A stretch of 64,000 bases of DNA from Osmia lignaria lignaria. Lineage: Eukaryota; Arthropoda; Insecta; Hymenoptera; Megachilidae. Below the pieces are notes generated by a model, which was not told the origin of the DNA, searched no databases, and saw nothing but the letters and a program-made list of their open reading frames with translations. The stretch lies in assembly GCF_051020975.1 (NCBI RefSeq), contig NW_027478158.1, positions 1,984,001-2,048,000 on the forward strand, in the 5' to 3' direction. The translations under genes and the position numbers were made by a program. Below, piece after piece: positions 11,689 through 24,232 of this stretch (its first letter is position 1; every line of letters begins with the position of its first letter).

Positions 11689-14586
11689 TTGCAGATTTAT
11701 CTCAAGGGAAGGGGCCTGACGGACATATTTCGAGATATTTCTTCTTCTTGTTGTTCTTCTTCTGCACAGCTAAGCTGGAAGTGGCATTTGCAGCTCGCAA
11801 TAGTGCAGAGTTATCTCAAAGAAAGGGGCCACGGTGTTTCTGTATCTCTATTATGTTGGTGCGCCTTCGGAACTTTTAAATATCTTGATATATCTCAAGA
11901 ACTACGCATCTGATCAAAAAATATCGTAGAACATAAAAAGTAGGAAACTTAATTCTCTACAAAAAAGGTCTCTTAACATTTTGCCATAGCTCGCTTCCTT
12001 TCCGAGATATTTGCAGATTTATCTCAAGGGAAGGGGCCTGACGGACATATTTCGAGATATTTCTTCTTCTTGTTGTTCTTCTTCTGCACAGCGAAGCTGG
12101 AAGTGGCATTTGCAGCTCGCAATAGTGCAGAGTTATCTCAAAGAAAGGGGCCACGGTGTTTCTGTATCTCTATTATGTTGGTGCGGCTTCGGAACTTTTA
12201 AATATCTTGATATATCTCGAGAACTACGCATCTGATCAAAAAATATCATAGAACATAAATAGTAGGAAACTTAATTCTCTACAAAAAAGGTCTCTCAACA
12301 TTTTGCCATAGCTCGCTTCGTTTCCGAGATATTTGCACATTTATCTCAAGGGAAGGGGCCTGACGGACATATTTCGAGATATTTCTTCTTCTTGTTGTTC
12401 TTCTTCTGCACAGCTAAGCTGGAAGTGGAATTTGCGGCTCGCACTAGTGCAGAGATATCTCAAAGAAAGGGGCCACGGTGTTTCTGTATCTCTATTATGT
12501 TGGTGCGGCTTCGGAACTTTTAAATATCTCGATATATCTCGAAAACTACGGTTCTGATCAAAAAATAGCATAGAACATAAATTGTAGGAAACATAATTCT
12601 CTACAAAAAACGTCTCTTAACATTTTGCCATAGCTCGCTTCGTTTCCGAGATATTTGCAGATTCAGCTCAAAGGAGCGGGCCTGACGGACATATTTCGAG
12701 ATATTTCTTCTTCTTGTTGTTCTTCCTCTGCACAGGTAAGCTGGAAGTGGGATTTGCAGCTCGCAATAGTGCAGAGTTATCTCAAGGAAAGGGGCCACGG
12801 TGTTTCTGTATCTCTATTATGTCGGTGCGGCTTCGGAACTTTTAAATATCTCGATATATCTCGAAAACTACGCTTCTGATCAAAAAATAGCATAGAACGT
12901 AAATTGTAGGAAACATAATTCTCTACAAAAAAGGTCTCTCAACATTTTGCCATAGCTCGCTTCGTTTCCGAGATATTTGCACATTTATCTCAAGGGAAGG
13001 GGCCTAACGGACATATTTCGAGATATTTCTTCTTCTTGTTGTTCTTCTTCTGCACAGCTAAGCTGGAAGTGGCATTTGCAGCTCGCAATAGTGCAGAGTT
13101 ATCTCAAAGAAAGGGGCCACGGTGTTTCTGTATCTCTATTATGTTGGTGCGGCTTCGGAACTTTTAAATATCTTGATATATCTCGAGAACTACGCATCTT
13201 ATCAAAAAATATCGTAGAACATAAAAAGTAGGAAACTTAATTCTCTACAAAAAAGGTCTCTTAACATTTTGCCATAGCCCGCTACGTTTCCGAGATATTT
13301 GCAGATATATCTCAAGGGAAGGGGCCTGACGGACATATTTCGAGATATTTCTTCTTCTTGTTGTTCTTCTTCTGCACAGCTAAGCTGGAAGTGGCATTTG
13401 CAGCTCGCAATAGTGCAGAGTTATCTCAAAGAAAGGGGCCACGGTGTTTCTGTATCTCTATTATGTTGGTGCGGCTTCGGAACTTTTAAATATCTTGATA
13501 TATCTCGAGAACTACGCATCTGGTCAAAAAATATCATAGAACATAAAAAGTAGGAAACTTAATTCTCTACAAAAAAGGTCTCTTAACATTTTGGCATAGC
13601 TCGCTTCGTTTCCGAGATATTTGCAGATATATCTCAAGGGAAGGGGCCTGACGGACATATTTCGAGATATTTCTTCTTCTTGTTGTTCTTCTTCTGCACA
13701 GCTAAGCTGGAAGTGGAATTTGCGGCTCGCACTAGTGCAGAGTTATCTCAAAGAAAGGGGCCACGGTGTTTCTGTATCTCTATTATGTTGGTGCGGCTTC
13801 GGAACTTTTAAATATCTCGATATATCTCGAAAACTACGCTTCTGATCAAAAAATAGCATAGAACATAAATTGTAGGAAACATAATTCTCTACAAAAAACG
13901 TCTCTTAACATTTTGCCATAGCTCGCTTCGTTTCCGAGATATTTGCAGATTCAGCTCAAAGGAGCGGGCCTGACGGACATATTTCGAGATATTTCTTCTT
14001 CTTGTTGTTCTTCCTCTGCACAGCTAAGCTGGAAGTGGGATTTGCTGCTCGCAATAGTGCAGAGTTATCTCAAGGAAAGGGGCCACGGTGTTTCTGTATC
14101 TCTATTATGTTGGTGCGGCTTCGGAACTTTTAAATATCTTGATATATCTCGAGAACTACGCATCTGATCAAAAAATATCATAGAACATAAAAAGTAGGAA
14201 ACTTAATTCTCTACAAAAAAGGTCTCTTAACATTTTGCCATAGCTCGCTTCGTTTCCGAGATATTTGCAGATTTATCTCAAGGGAAGGGGCCTGACGGAC
14301 ATATTTCGAGATATTTCTTCTTCTTGTTGTTCTTCTTCTGCACAGCTAAGCTGGAAGTGGCATTTGCAGCTCGCAATAGTGCAGAGTTATCTCAAAGAAA
14401 GGGGCCACGGTGTTTCTGTATCTCTATTATGTTGGTGCGGCTTCGGAACTTTTAAATATCTTGATATATCTCAAGAACTACGCATCTGATCAAAAAATAT
14501 CGTAGAACATAAAAAGTAGGAAACTTAATTCTCTACAAAAAAGGTCTCTTAACATTTTGCCATAGCTCGCTTCCTTTCCGAGATAT
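11689..14586. repeat. Nine-monomer segment, copy 2 of the 3.5-kb duplication (domain B)
   Basis: Monomers 11689 to 14265 repeat 8147 to 11045 in order, with one monomer missing. Shared rare marks include CACAGGTAAGC (9435 and 12655), AGCCCGCTACG upstream of 10079 and 13299 (also upstream of 11367), and GATTTGCTGCTCGC (10723 and 13943). The loss of one monomer relative to copy 1 lies in 12333-12654. Confidence 0.88.
12333..12654. repeat. Chimeric monomer (8791-type start joined to 9113-type body)
   Basis: It starts TTGCACATTTATC like 8791, but from CCTGACGG onward it matches 9113: GAATTTGCGGC, CAGAGATATCTC and CTACGGTTCTGATC. Its partner positions in the upstream copy are two successive monomers. 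The switch lies between about 12341 (T as in 8791) and 12362 (G as in 9113). This fits unequal crossover or conversion within a 22-bp window that fused two monomers into one. Confidence 0.8.
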
Positions 14587-15874
14587 TTGCAGATTTATCT
14601 CAAGGGAAGGGGCCTGACGGACATATTTCGAGATATTTCTTCTTCTTGTTGTTCTTCTTCTGCACAGCTAAGCTGGAAGTGGAATTTGCGGCTCGCACTA
14701 GTGCAGAGTTATCTCAAAGAAAGGGGCCACGGTGTTTCTGTATCTCTATTATGTTGGTGCGGCTTCGGAACTTTTAAATATCTCGATATATCTCGAAAAC
14801 TACGCTTCTGATCAAAAAATAGCATAGAACATAAATTGTAGGAAACATAATTCTCTACAAAAAACGTCTCTTAACATTTTGCCATAGCTCGCTTCGTTTC
14901 CGAGATATTTGCAGATTCAGCTCAAAGGAGCGGGCCTGACGGACATATTTCGAGATATTTCTTCTTCTTGTTGTTCTTCCTCTGCACAGCTAAGCTGGAA
15001 GTGGGATTTGCTGCTCGCAATAGTGCAGAGTTATCTCAAGGAAAGGGGCCACGGTGTTTCTGTATCTCTATTATGTTGGTGCGGCTTCGGAACTTTTAAA
15101 TATCTTGATATATCTCGAGAACTACGCATCTGATCAAAAAATATCATAGAACATAAAAAGTAGGAAACTTAATTCTCTACAAAAAAGGTCTCTTAACATT
15201 TTGCCATAGCTCGCTTCGTTTCCGAGATATTTGCAGATTTATCTCAAGGGAAGGGGCCTGACGGACATATTTCGAGATATTTCTTCTTCTTGTTGTTCTT
15301 CTTCTGCACAGCTAAGCTGGAAGTGGCATTTGCAGCTCGCAATAGTGCAGAGTTATCTCAAAGAAAGGGGCCACGGTGTTTCTGTATCTCTATTATGTTG
15401 GTGCGGCTTCGGAACTTTTAAATATCTTGATATATCTCAAGAACTACGCATCTGATCAAAAAATATCGTAGAACATAAAAAGTAGGAAACTTAATTCTCT
15501 ACAAAAAAGGTCTCTTAACATTTTGCCATAGCTCGCTTCCTTTCCGAGATATTTGCAGATTTATCTCAAGGGAAGGGGCCTGACGGACATATTTCGAGAT
15601 ATTTCTTCTTCTTGTTGTTCTTCTTCTGCACAGCTAAGCTGGAAGTGGAATTTGCGGCTCGCACTAGTGCAGAGTTATCTCAAAGAAAGGGGCCACGGTG
15701 TTTCTGTATCTCTATTATGTTGGTGCGGCTTCGGAACTTTTAAATATCTCGATATATCTCGAAAACTACGCTTCTGATCAAAAAATATCATAGAACATAA
15801 AAAGTAGGAAACTTAATTCTCTACAAAAAAGGTCTCTTAACATTTTGCCATAGCTCGCTTCGTTTCCGAGATAT
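13621..15874. repeat. 966-bp trimer higher-order repeat, about 2.3 copies (domain B)
   Basis: The order is AATTTGCGGC type, then CAGATTCAGC type with TTTGCTGCTCGC, then CTCAAGAAC type. It occurs at 13621/13943/14265 and 14587/14909/15231, and a third round begins at 15553. The offset is exactly 966 bp. The first member of round one starts CAGATATATC while rounds two and three start CAGATTTATC after GCTTCCTTTCC, so the second and third rounds are the closest relatives. The same trio occurs once at 10401/10723/11045. Confidence 0.88.
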
Positions 15875-16193
15875 TTGCAGATTTATCTCAAGGGAAGGGG
15901 CCTGACGGACATATTTCGAGATATTTCTTCTTGTTGTTCTTCTTCTGCACAGCTAAGCTGGAAGTGGCATTTGCGGCTCGCACTAGTGCAGAGTTATCTC
16001 AAAGAAAGGGGCCACGGTGTTTCTGTATCTCTATTATGTTGGTGCGGCTTCGGAACTTTTAAATATCTTGATATATCTCGAGAACTACGCATCCGATCAA
16101 AAAATATCATAGAACGTGAAAAGTAGGAAACTTGATTCTCTACAAAAAAGGTCTCTTAACATTTTGCCATAGCTCGCTTCGTTTCCGAGATAT
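15875..16193. repeat. 319-bp monomer (first TTC-deleted copy)
   Basis: It has one TTC fewer in the trinucleotide tract (TTTCTTCTTGTTGTTC), with GCGGCTCGCACTAGTGC in the middle. It also has GCATCCGATC, GAACGTGAAAAG and CTTGATTC as private changes. It is the leftmost of the 3-bp-deleted class, which runs from here to 35049. Confidence 0.9.
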
Positions 16194-16515
16194 TTGCAGA
16201 TTTATCTCAAGGGAAGGGGCCTGACGGACATATTTCGAGATATTTCTTCTTCTTGTTGTTCTTCTTCTGCACAGCTAAGCTGGAAGTGGCATTTGCAGCT
16301 CGCAATAGTGCAGAGTTATCTCAAAGAAAGGGGCCACGGTGTTTCTGTATCTCTATTATGTTGGTGCGGCTTCGGAACTTTTAAATATCTTGATATATCT
16401 CGAGAACTACGCATCTGATCAAAAAATATCATAGAACATAAAAAGTAGGAAACTTAATTCTCTACAAAAAAGGTCTCGTAACATTTTGCCATAGCTCGCT
16501 TCGTTTCCGAGATAT

Positions 16516-16838
16516 TTGCAGATTTATCTCAAGGGAAGGGGCCTGACGGACATATTTCGAGATATTTCTTCTTCTTGTTGTTCTTCTTCTGCACAGCTAA
16601 GCTGGAAGTGGCATTTGCAGCTCGCAATAGTGCAGAGTTATCTCAAAGAAAGGGGCCACGGTGTTTCTGTATCTCTATTATGTTGGTGCGGCTTCGGAAC
16701 TTTTAAATATCCTGATATGTCTCAAGAACTACGCATCTGATCAAAAAATAATAGTAGAACATAAAAAGTAGGAAACTTAATTCTCTACAAAAAAGGTCTC
16801 TTAACATTTTGCCATAGCTCGCTTCCTTTCCGAGATAT
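16516..16838. repeat. 323-bp monomer with 1-bp insertion
   Basis: At about 16747-16756 the sequence reads AATAATAGTAG where related copies have AATATCGTAG, a net gain of 1 bp. It also carries ATCCTGATATGTCTCAAG, two further private changes in a block that is otherwise well conserved. Confidence 0.88.
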
Positions 16839-17801
16839 TTGCAGATATATCTCAAGGGAAGGGGCCTGACGGACATATTTCGAGATATTTCTTCTTCTTG
16901 TTGTTCTTCTTCTGCACAGCTAAGCTGGAAGTGGAATTTGCGGCTCGCACTAGTGCAGAGTTATCTCAAAGAAAGGGGCCACGGTGTTTCTGTATCTCTA
17001 TTATGTTGGTGCGGCTTCGGAACTTTTAAATATCTCGATATATCTCGAAAACTACGCTTCTGATCAAAAAATAGCATAGAACATAAATTGTAGGAAACAT
17101 AATTCTCTACAAAAAACGTCTCTTAACATTTTGCCATAGCTCGCTTCGTTTCCGAGATATTTGCAGATTCAGCTCAAAGGAGCGGGCCTGACGGACATAT
17201 TTCGAGATATTTCTTCTTCTTGTTGTTCTTCCTCTGCACAGCTAAGCTGGAAGTGGGATTTGCAGCTCGCAATAGTGCAGAGTTATCTCAAGGAAAGGGG
17301 CCACGGTGTTTCTGTATCTCTATTATGTTGGTGCGGCTTCGGAACTTTTAAATATCTTGATATATCTCGAGAACTACGCATCTGATCAAAAAAGATCATA
17401 GAACATAAAAAGTAGGAAACTTAATTCTCTACAAAAAAGGTCTCTTAACATTTTGCCATAGCTCGCTTCGTTTCCGAGATATTTGCAGATTTATCTCAAG
17501 GGAAGGGGCCTGACGGACATATTTCGAGATATTTCTTCTTGTTGTTCTTCTTCTGCACAGCTAAGCTGGAAGTGGCATTTGCAGCTCGCAATAGTGCAGA
17601 GTTATCTCAAAGAAAGGGGCCACGGAGTTTCTGTATCTCTATTATGTTGGTGCGGCTTCGGAACTTTTAAATATCTTGATATATCTCAAGAACTACGCAT
17701 CTGATCAAAAAATATCGTAGAACATAAAAAGTAGGAAACTTAATTCTCTACAAAAAAGGTCTCTTAACATTTTGCCATAGCTCGCTTCCTTTCCGAGATA
17801 T

Positions 17802-18121
17802 TTGCAGATATATCTCAAGGGAAGGGGCCTGACGGACATATTTCGAGATATTTCTTCTTGTTGTTCTTCTTCTGCACAGCTAAGCTGGAAGTGGAATTTG
17901 CGGCTCGCACTAGTGCAGAGTTATCTCAAAGAAAGGGGCCACGGTGTTTCTGTATCTCTATTATGTTGGTTGCGGCTTCGGAACTTTTAAATATCTCGAT
18001 ATATCTCGAAAACTACGCTTCTGATCAAAAAATAGCATAGAACATAAATTGTAGGAAACATAATTCTCTACAAAAAAGGTCTCTTAACATTTTGCCATAG
18101 CTCGCTTCCTTTCCGAGATAT
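17802..18121. repeat. 320-bp monomer (3-bp deletion plus 1-bp insertion)
   Basis: One TTC is missing from the tract, and an extra T gives GTTGGTTGCGGC at about 17969-17971. The net length is 320 bp. The insertion breaks the recurrent open frame. The following monomer 18122 repeats the same subtype without either indel. Confidence 0.9.
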
Positions 18122-19731
18122 TTGCAGATATATCTCAAGGGAAGGGGCCTGACGGACATATTTCGAGATATTTCTTCTTCTTGTTGTTCTTCTTCTGCAC
18201 AGCTAAGCTGGAAGTGGAATTTGCGGCTCGCACTAGTGCAGAGTTATCTCAAAGAAAGGGGCCACGGTGTTTCTGTATCTCTATTATGTTGGTGCGGCTT
18301 CGGAACTTTTAAATATCTCGATATATCTCGAAAACTACGCTTCTGATCAAAAAATAGCATAGAACATAAATTGTAGGAAACATAATTCTCTACAAAAAAC
18401 GTCTCTTAACATTTTGCCATAGCTCGCTTCGTTTCCGAGATATTTGCAGATTCAGCTCAAAGGAGCGGGCCTGACGGACATATTTCGAGATATTTCTTCT
18501 TCTTGTTGTTCTTCCTCTGCACAGCTAAGCAGGAAGTGGGATTTGCAGCTCGCAATAGTGCACAGTTATCTCAAGGAAAGGGGCCACGGTGTTTCTGTAT
18601 CTCTATTATGTTGGTGCGGCTTCGGAACTTTTAAATATCTTGATATATCTCGAGAACTACGCATCTGATCAAAAAATATCATAGAACATAAAAAGTAGGA
18701 AACTTAATTCTCTACAAAAAAGGTCTCTTAACATTTTGCCATAGCTCGCTTCGTTTCCGAGATATTTGCAGATTTATCTCAAGGGAAGGGGCCTGACGGA
18801 CATATTTCGAGATATTTCTTCTTCTTGTTGTTCTTCTTCTGCACAGCTAAACTGGAAGTGGCATTTCCAGCTCGCAATAGTGCAGAGTTATCTCAAAGAA
18901 AGGGGCCACGGTGTTTTTGTATCTCTATTATGTTGGTGCGGCTTCGGAACTTTTAGATATCTTGATATATCTCGAGAACTACGCATCTGATCAAAAAATA
19001 TCATAGAACATAACAAGTAGGAAACTTAATTCTCTACAAAAAAGGTCTCTTAACATTTTGCCATAGCTCGCTTCGTTTCCGAGATATTTGCAGATTTATC
19101 TCAAGGGAAGGGGCCTGACGGACATATTTCGAGATATTTCTTCTTCTTGTTGTTCTTCTTCTGCACAGCTAAGCTGGAAGTGGCATTTGCGGCTCGCACT
19201 AGTGCAGAGTTATCTCAAAGAAAGGGGCCACGGTGTTTCTGTATCTCTATTATGTTGGTGCGGCTTCGGAACTTTTAAATATCTTGATATATCTCGAGAA
19301 CTACGCATCTGATCAAAAAATATCGTAGAACATAAAAAGTAGGAAACTTAATTCTCTACAAAAAAGGTCTCTTAACATTTTGCCATAGCTCGCTTCGTTT
19401 CCGAGATATTTGCAGATTTATCTCAAGGGAAGGGGCCTGACGGACATATTTCGAGATATTTCTTCGTCTTGTTGTTCTTCTTCTGCACAGCTAAGCTGGA
19501 AGTGGGATTTGCAGCTCGCAATAGTGCAGAGTTATCTCAAAGAAAGGGGCCACGGTGTTTCTGTATCTCTATTATGTTGGTGCGGCTTCGGAACTTTTAA
19601 ATATCTTGATATATCTCAAGAACTACGCATCTGATCAAAAAATATCGTAGAACATAAAAAGTAGGAAACTTAATTCTCTACAAAAAAGGTCTCTTAACAT
19701 TTTGCCATAGCTCGCTTCCTTTCCGAGATAT

Positions 19732-20374
19732 TTGCAGATTTATCTCAAGGGAAGGGGCCTGACGGACATATTTCGAGATATTTCTTCTTCTTGTTGTTCT
19801 TCTTCTGCACAGCTAAGCGGGAAGTGGCATTTGCAGCTCGCAATAGTGCAGAGTTATCTCAAAGAAATGGGCCACGGTGTTTCTGTATTTCTATTATGTT
19901 GGTGCGGCTTCGGAAGTTTTAAATATCTTGATATATCTCGAGAACTACGCATCTGATCAAAAAATATCATAGAACATAAAAAGTAGGAAACTTAATTCTC
20001 TACAAAAAAGGTCTCTTAACATTTTGCCATAGCTCGCTTCGTTTCCGAGATATTTGCAGATTTATCTCAAGGGAAGGGGCCTGACGGACATATTTCGAGA
20101 TATTTCTTCTTCTTGTTGTTCTTCTTCTGCACAGCTAAGCGGGAAGTGGCATTTGCAGCTCGCAATAGTGCAGAGTTATCTCAAAGAAATGGGCCACGGT
20201 GTTTCTGTATTTCTATTATGTTGGTGCGGCTTCGGAAGTTTTAAATATCTTGATATATCTCGAGAACTACGCATCTGATCAAAAAATATCATAGAACATA
20301 AAGGTAGGAAACTTAATTCTCTACAAAAAAGGTCTCTTAACATTTTGCCATAGCTCGCTTCGTTTCCGAGATAT
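19732..20374. repeat. Adjacent duplicate monomers of the AGCGGG subtype; second is 321 bp
   Basis: 19732 and 20054 share AGCGGGAAGTGG, AAGAAATGGGCC, GTATTTCTATT and GGAAGTTTTAAA, a one-monomer tandem duplication. The second copy has CATAAAGGTAGG where others have CATAAAAAGTAGG, making it 321 bp. Confidence 0.88.
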
Positions 20375-20693
20375 TTGCAGATTTATCTCAAGGGAAGGGG
20401 CCTGACGGACATATTTCGAGATATTTCTTCTTGTTGTTCTTCTTCTGCACAGCTAAGCTGGAAGTGGCATTTGCGGCTCGCACTAGTGCAGAGTTATCTC
20501 AAAGAAAGGGGCCACGGTGTTTCTGTATCTCTATTATGTTGGTGCGGCTTCGGAACTTTTAAATATCTTGATATATCTCGAGAACTACGCATCTGATCAA
20601 AAAATATCGTAGAACATAAAAAGTAGGAAACTTAATTCTCTACAAAAAAGCTCTCTTAACATTTTGCCATAGCTCGCTTCGTTTCCGAGATAT

Positions 20694-21978
20694 TTGCAGA
20701 TTTATCTCAAGGGAAGGGGCCTGACGGACATATTTCGAGATATTTCTTCGTCTTGTTGTTCTTCTTCTGCACAGCTAAACTGGAAGTGGCATTTCCAGCT
20801 CGCAATAGTGCAGAGTTATCTCAAAGAAAGGGGCCACGGTGTTTTTGAATCTCTATTATGTTGGTGCGGCTTCGGAACTTTTAAATATCTCGATATATCT
20901 CGAAAACTACGCTTCTGATCAAAAAATATCATAGAACATAAAACGTAGGAAACTTAATTCTCTACAAAAAAGGTCTCTTAACATTTTGCCATAGCTCGCT
21001 TCGTTTCCGAGATATTTGCAGATTTATCTCAAGGGAAGGGGCCTGACGGACATATTTCGAGATATTTCTTCTTCTTGTTGTTCTTCCTCTGCACAGCTAA
21101 GCTGGAAGTGGGATTTGTAGCTCGCAATAGTGCAGAGTTATCTCAAAGAAAGGGTCCACGGTGTTTCTGTATCTCTATTATGTTGGTGCGGCTTCGGAAC
21201 TTTTAAATATCTTGATATATCTCGAGAACTACGCATCTGATCAAAAAACATCATAGAACATAAAAAGTGGGAAACTTAATTCTCTACAAAAAAGGGCTCT
21301 TAACATTTTGCCATAGCTCGCTTCGTTTCCGAGATATTTGCAGATTTATTTCAAGGAAAGGGGCCTGACGGACATATTTCGAGATATTTCTTCTTCTTGT
21401 GGTTCTTCTTCTGCACAGCTAAACTGGAAGTGGCATTTCCAGCTCGCAATAGGGCAGAGTTATCTCAAGGAAAGGGGCCACGGTGTTTCTGTATCTCTAT
21501 TATGTTGGTGCGGCTTCGGAACCTTTAAATATCTTGATATATCTCGAGAACTACGCATCTGATCAAAAAATATCATAGAACATAAAAAGTAGGAAACTTA
21601 ATTCGCTACAAAAAAGGTCTCTTAACATTTTGCCATAGCTCGCTTTGTTTCCGAGATATTTGCAGATTTATCTCAAGGGAAGGGGCCTGACGGACATATT
21701 TCGAGATATTTCTTCTTGTTGTTCTTCTTCTGCACAGCTAAGCTGGAAGTGGCATTTGCGGCTCGCACTAGTGCAGAGTTATCTCAAAGAAAGGGGCCAC
21801 GGTGTTTCTGTATCTCTATTATGTTGGTGCGGCTTCGGAACTTTTAAATATCTTGATATATCTCGAGAACTACGCATCTGATCAAAAAATATCATAGAAC
21901 ATAAAAAGTAGGAAACTTAATTCTCTACAAAAAAGGTCTCTTAACATTTTGCCATAGCTCGCTTCGTTTCCGAGATAT
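20694..21978. repeat. Four-monomer segment, copy 1 (partner 30228-31511)
   Basis: Monomers 20694, 21016, 21338 and 21660 recur at a constant offset of 9,534 bp. Shared rare marks: TTCTTCGTCTTG and TTTTTGAATCTC (first), AAACGTAGG and GGGTCCACGG (second), TTCTTGTGGTTC (third), GCTTTGTTTCCGAG before the fourth. 21016 has GATTTGTAGCTCGC, which places a stop in the usual open frame; its partner 30550 does not. Confidence 0.88.
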
Positions 21979-23588
21979 TTGCAGATTTATCTCAAGGGAA
22001 GGGGCCTGACGGACATATTTCGAGATATTTCTTCTTCTTGTTGTTCTTCTTCTGCACAGCTAAGCTGGAAGTGGCATTTGCAGCTCGCAATAGTGCAGAG
22101 TTATCTCAAAGAAAGGGGCCACGGTGTTTCTGTATCTCTATTATGTTGGTGCGGCTTCGGAACTTTTAAATATCTTGATATATCTCAAGAACTACGCATC
22201 TGATCAAAAAATATCGTAGAACATAAAAAGTAGGAAACTTAATTCTCTACAAAAAAGGTCTCTTAACATTTTGCCATAGCTCGCTTCCTTTCCGAGATGT
22301 TTGCAGATTTATCTCAAGGGAAGGGGCCTGACGGACATATTTCGAGATATTTCTTCTTCTTGTTGTTCTTCTTCTGCACAGCTAAGCGGGAAGTGGCATT
22401 TGCAGCTCGCAATAGTGCAGAGTTATCTCAAAGAAATGGGCCACAGTGTTTCTGTATTTCTATTATGTTGGTGCGGCTTCGGAAGTTTTAAATATCTTGA
22501 TATATCTCGAGAACTACGCATCTGATCAAAAAATATCGTAGAACATAAAAAGTAGGAAACTTAATTCTCTACGAAAAAGGTCTCTTAACATTTTGCCATA
22601 GCTCGCTTCGTTTCCGAGATATTTGCAGATTTATCTCAAGGGAAGGGGCCTGACGGACATATTTCGAGATATTTCTTCTTCTTGTTGTTCTTCTTCTGCA
22701 CAGCTATACTGGAAGTGGCATTTCCAGCTCGCAATAGTGCAAAAGTTATCTCAAAGAAAGGGGCCACGGTGTTTCTGTATCTCTATTATGTTGGTGCGGC
22801 TTCGGAACTTTTAGATATCTTGATATATCTCGAGAACTACGCATCTGATCAAAAAATATCATAGAACATAAAAAGTAGGAAACTTAATTCTCTCCAAAAA
22901 CGTCTCTTAACATTTTGCCATAGCTCGCTTCGTTTCCGAGATATTTGCAGATTTATCTCAAGGGAAGGGGCCTGACGGACATATTTCGAGATATTTCTTC
23001 TTCTTGTTGTTCTTCTTCTGCACAGCTAAGCTGGAAGTGGCATTTGCAGCTCGCACTAGTGCAGAGTTATCTCAAAGAAAGGGGCCACGGTGTTTCTGTA
23101 TCTCTATTATGTTGGTGCGGCTTCGGAACTTTTAAATATCTTGATATATCTCGAGAACTACGCATCTGATCAAAAAATATCGTAGAACATAAAAAGTAGG
23201 AAACTTAATTCTCTACAAAAAAGGTCTCTTAACATTTTGCCATAGCTCGCTTCGTTTCCGAGATATTTGCAGGTATATCTCAAGGGAAGGGGCCTGACGG
23301 ACATATTTCGAGATATTTCTTCTTCTTGTTGTTCTTCTTCTGCACAGCTAAGCTGGAAGTGGCATTTGCAGCTCGCAATAGTGCAGAGTTATCTCAAAGA
23401 AAGGGGCCACGGTGTTTCTGTATCTCTATTATGTTGGTGCGGCTTCGGAACATTTAAATATCTTGATATATCTCCAGAACTACGCATCTGATCAAAAAAT
23501 ATCATAGAACATAAAAAGTAGGAAACTTAATTGTCTACAAAAAAGGTCTCTTAACATTTTGCCATAGCTCGCTTCGTTTCCGAGATAT
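21979..23588. repeat. Five-monomer segment, copy 1 of three
   Basis: The order is CTCAAGAAC type (21979), AGCGGG type (22301), GCTATACTGG type (22623), GCAGCTCGCACTAG type (22945), CAGGTATATC type (23267). It recurs at 28621 (offset 6,642) and 35050 (offset 6,429 from 28621). The shared rare mark CTACGAAAAAGG follows 22301, 28943 and 35372. 22301 is preceded by the private change GAGATGTTTG. Confidence 0.88.
22623..22944. repeat. Monomer with two linked, length-cancelling indels (GCTATACTGG subtype)
   Basis: GTGCAAAAGTTATC (+1 bp against GTGCAGAGTTATC) and CTCTCCAAAAACGTCTC (-1 bp against the usual CTACAAAAAAGG) give a normal 322-bp length. The same pair is in 25843, 27128, 29265, 35694 and 41169, and in 40525. 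The +1 shifts the usual open frame, with no effect on spread of the subtype. Confidence 0.88.
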
Positions 23589-24232
23589 TTGCAGATTTAT
23601 CTCAAGGGAAGGGGCCTGACGGACATATTTCGAGATATTTCTTCTTCTTGTTGTTCTTCTTCTGCACAGCTAAACTGGAAGTGGCATTTCCAGCTCGCAA
23701 TAGTGCAGAGTTATCTCAAAGAAAGGGGCCACGGTGTTTCTGTATCTCTATTATGTTGGTGCGGCTTCGGAACTTTTAAATATCTCGATATATCTCGAAA
23801 ACTACGCATCTGATCAAAAAATATTATAGAACATGAAAAGTAGGAAACTTAATTCTCTACAAAAAAGGTCTCTTAGCATTTTGCCATAGCTCTCTTCGTT
23901 TCCGAGATATTTGCAGATTTATCTCAAGGGAAGGGGCCTGACGGACATATTTCGAGATATTTCTTCTTCTTGTTGTTCTTCTTCTGCACAGCTAAGCTGG
24001 AAGTGTCATTTGCGGTTCGCACTAGTGCAGACTTATCTCAAAGAAAGGGGCCACGGTGTTTCTGTATCTCTATTATGTTGGTGCGGCTTCGGAACTTTTA
24101 AATATCTTGATATATCTCGTGAACTACGCATCTGATCAAAAAATATCATACTATATAAAAAGTAGGAAACTTAATTCTCTACAAGAAAGGTCTCTAAACA
24201 TTTTGCCATAGCTCGCTTCGTTTCCGAGATAT

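Larger units (their letters stand above)
5249..18765. repeat. Satellite domain B (monomers 5249 to 18444)
   Basis: Forty-two monomers. The hallmark is ten copies with a different 5' end, CAGATTCAGCTCAAAGGAGC, together with GGGATTTGC and CTCAAGGAAAGG: 5571, 5893, 7825, 9435, 10723, 12655, 13943, 14909, 17161 and 18444. Each follows a monomer whose 3' end has AAATTGTAGGAAACATAATT with AACGTCTC. The other recurring types are the AATTTGCGGCTCGCACTAG type (such as 5249, 7503, 10401), the CATCTTATC 3' end (such as 6537, 7181, 8791, 9757) and the CTCAAGAAC 3' end followed by GCTTCCTTTCCGAG (such as 8147, 11689, 14265, 15231, 16516, 17483). Confidence 0.9.
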
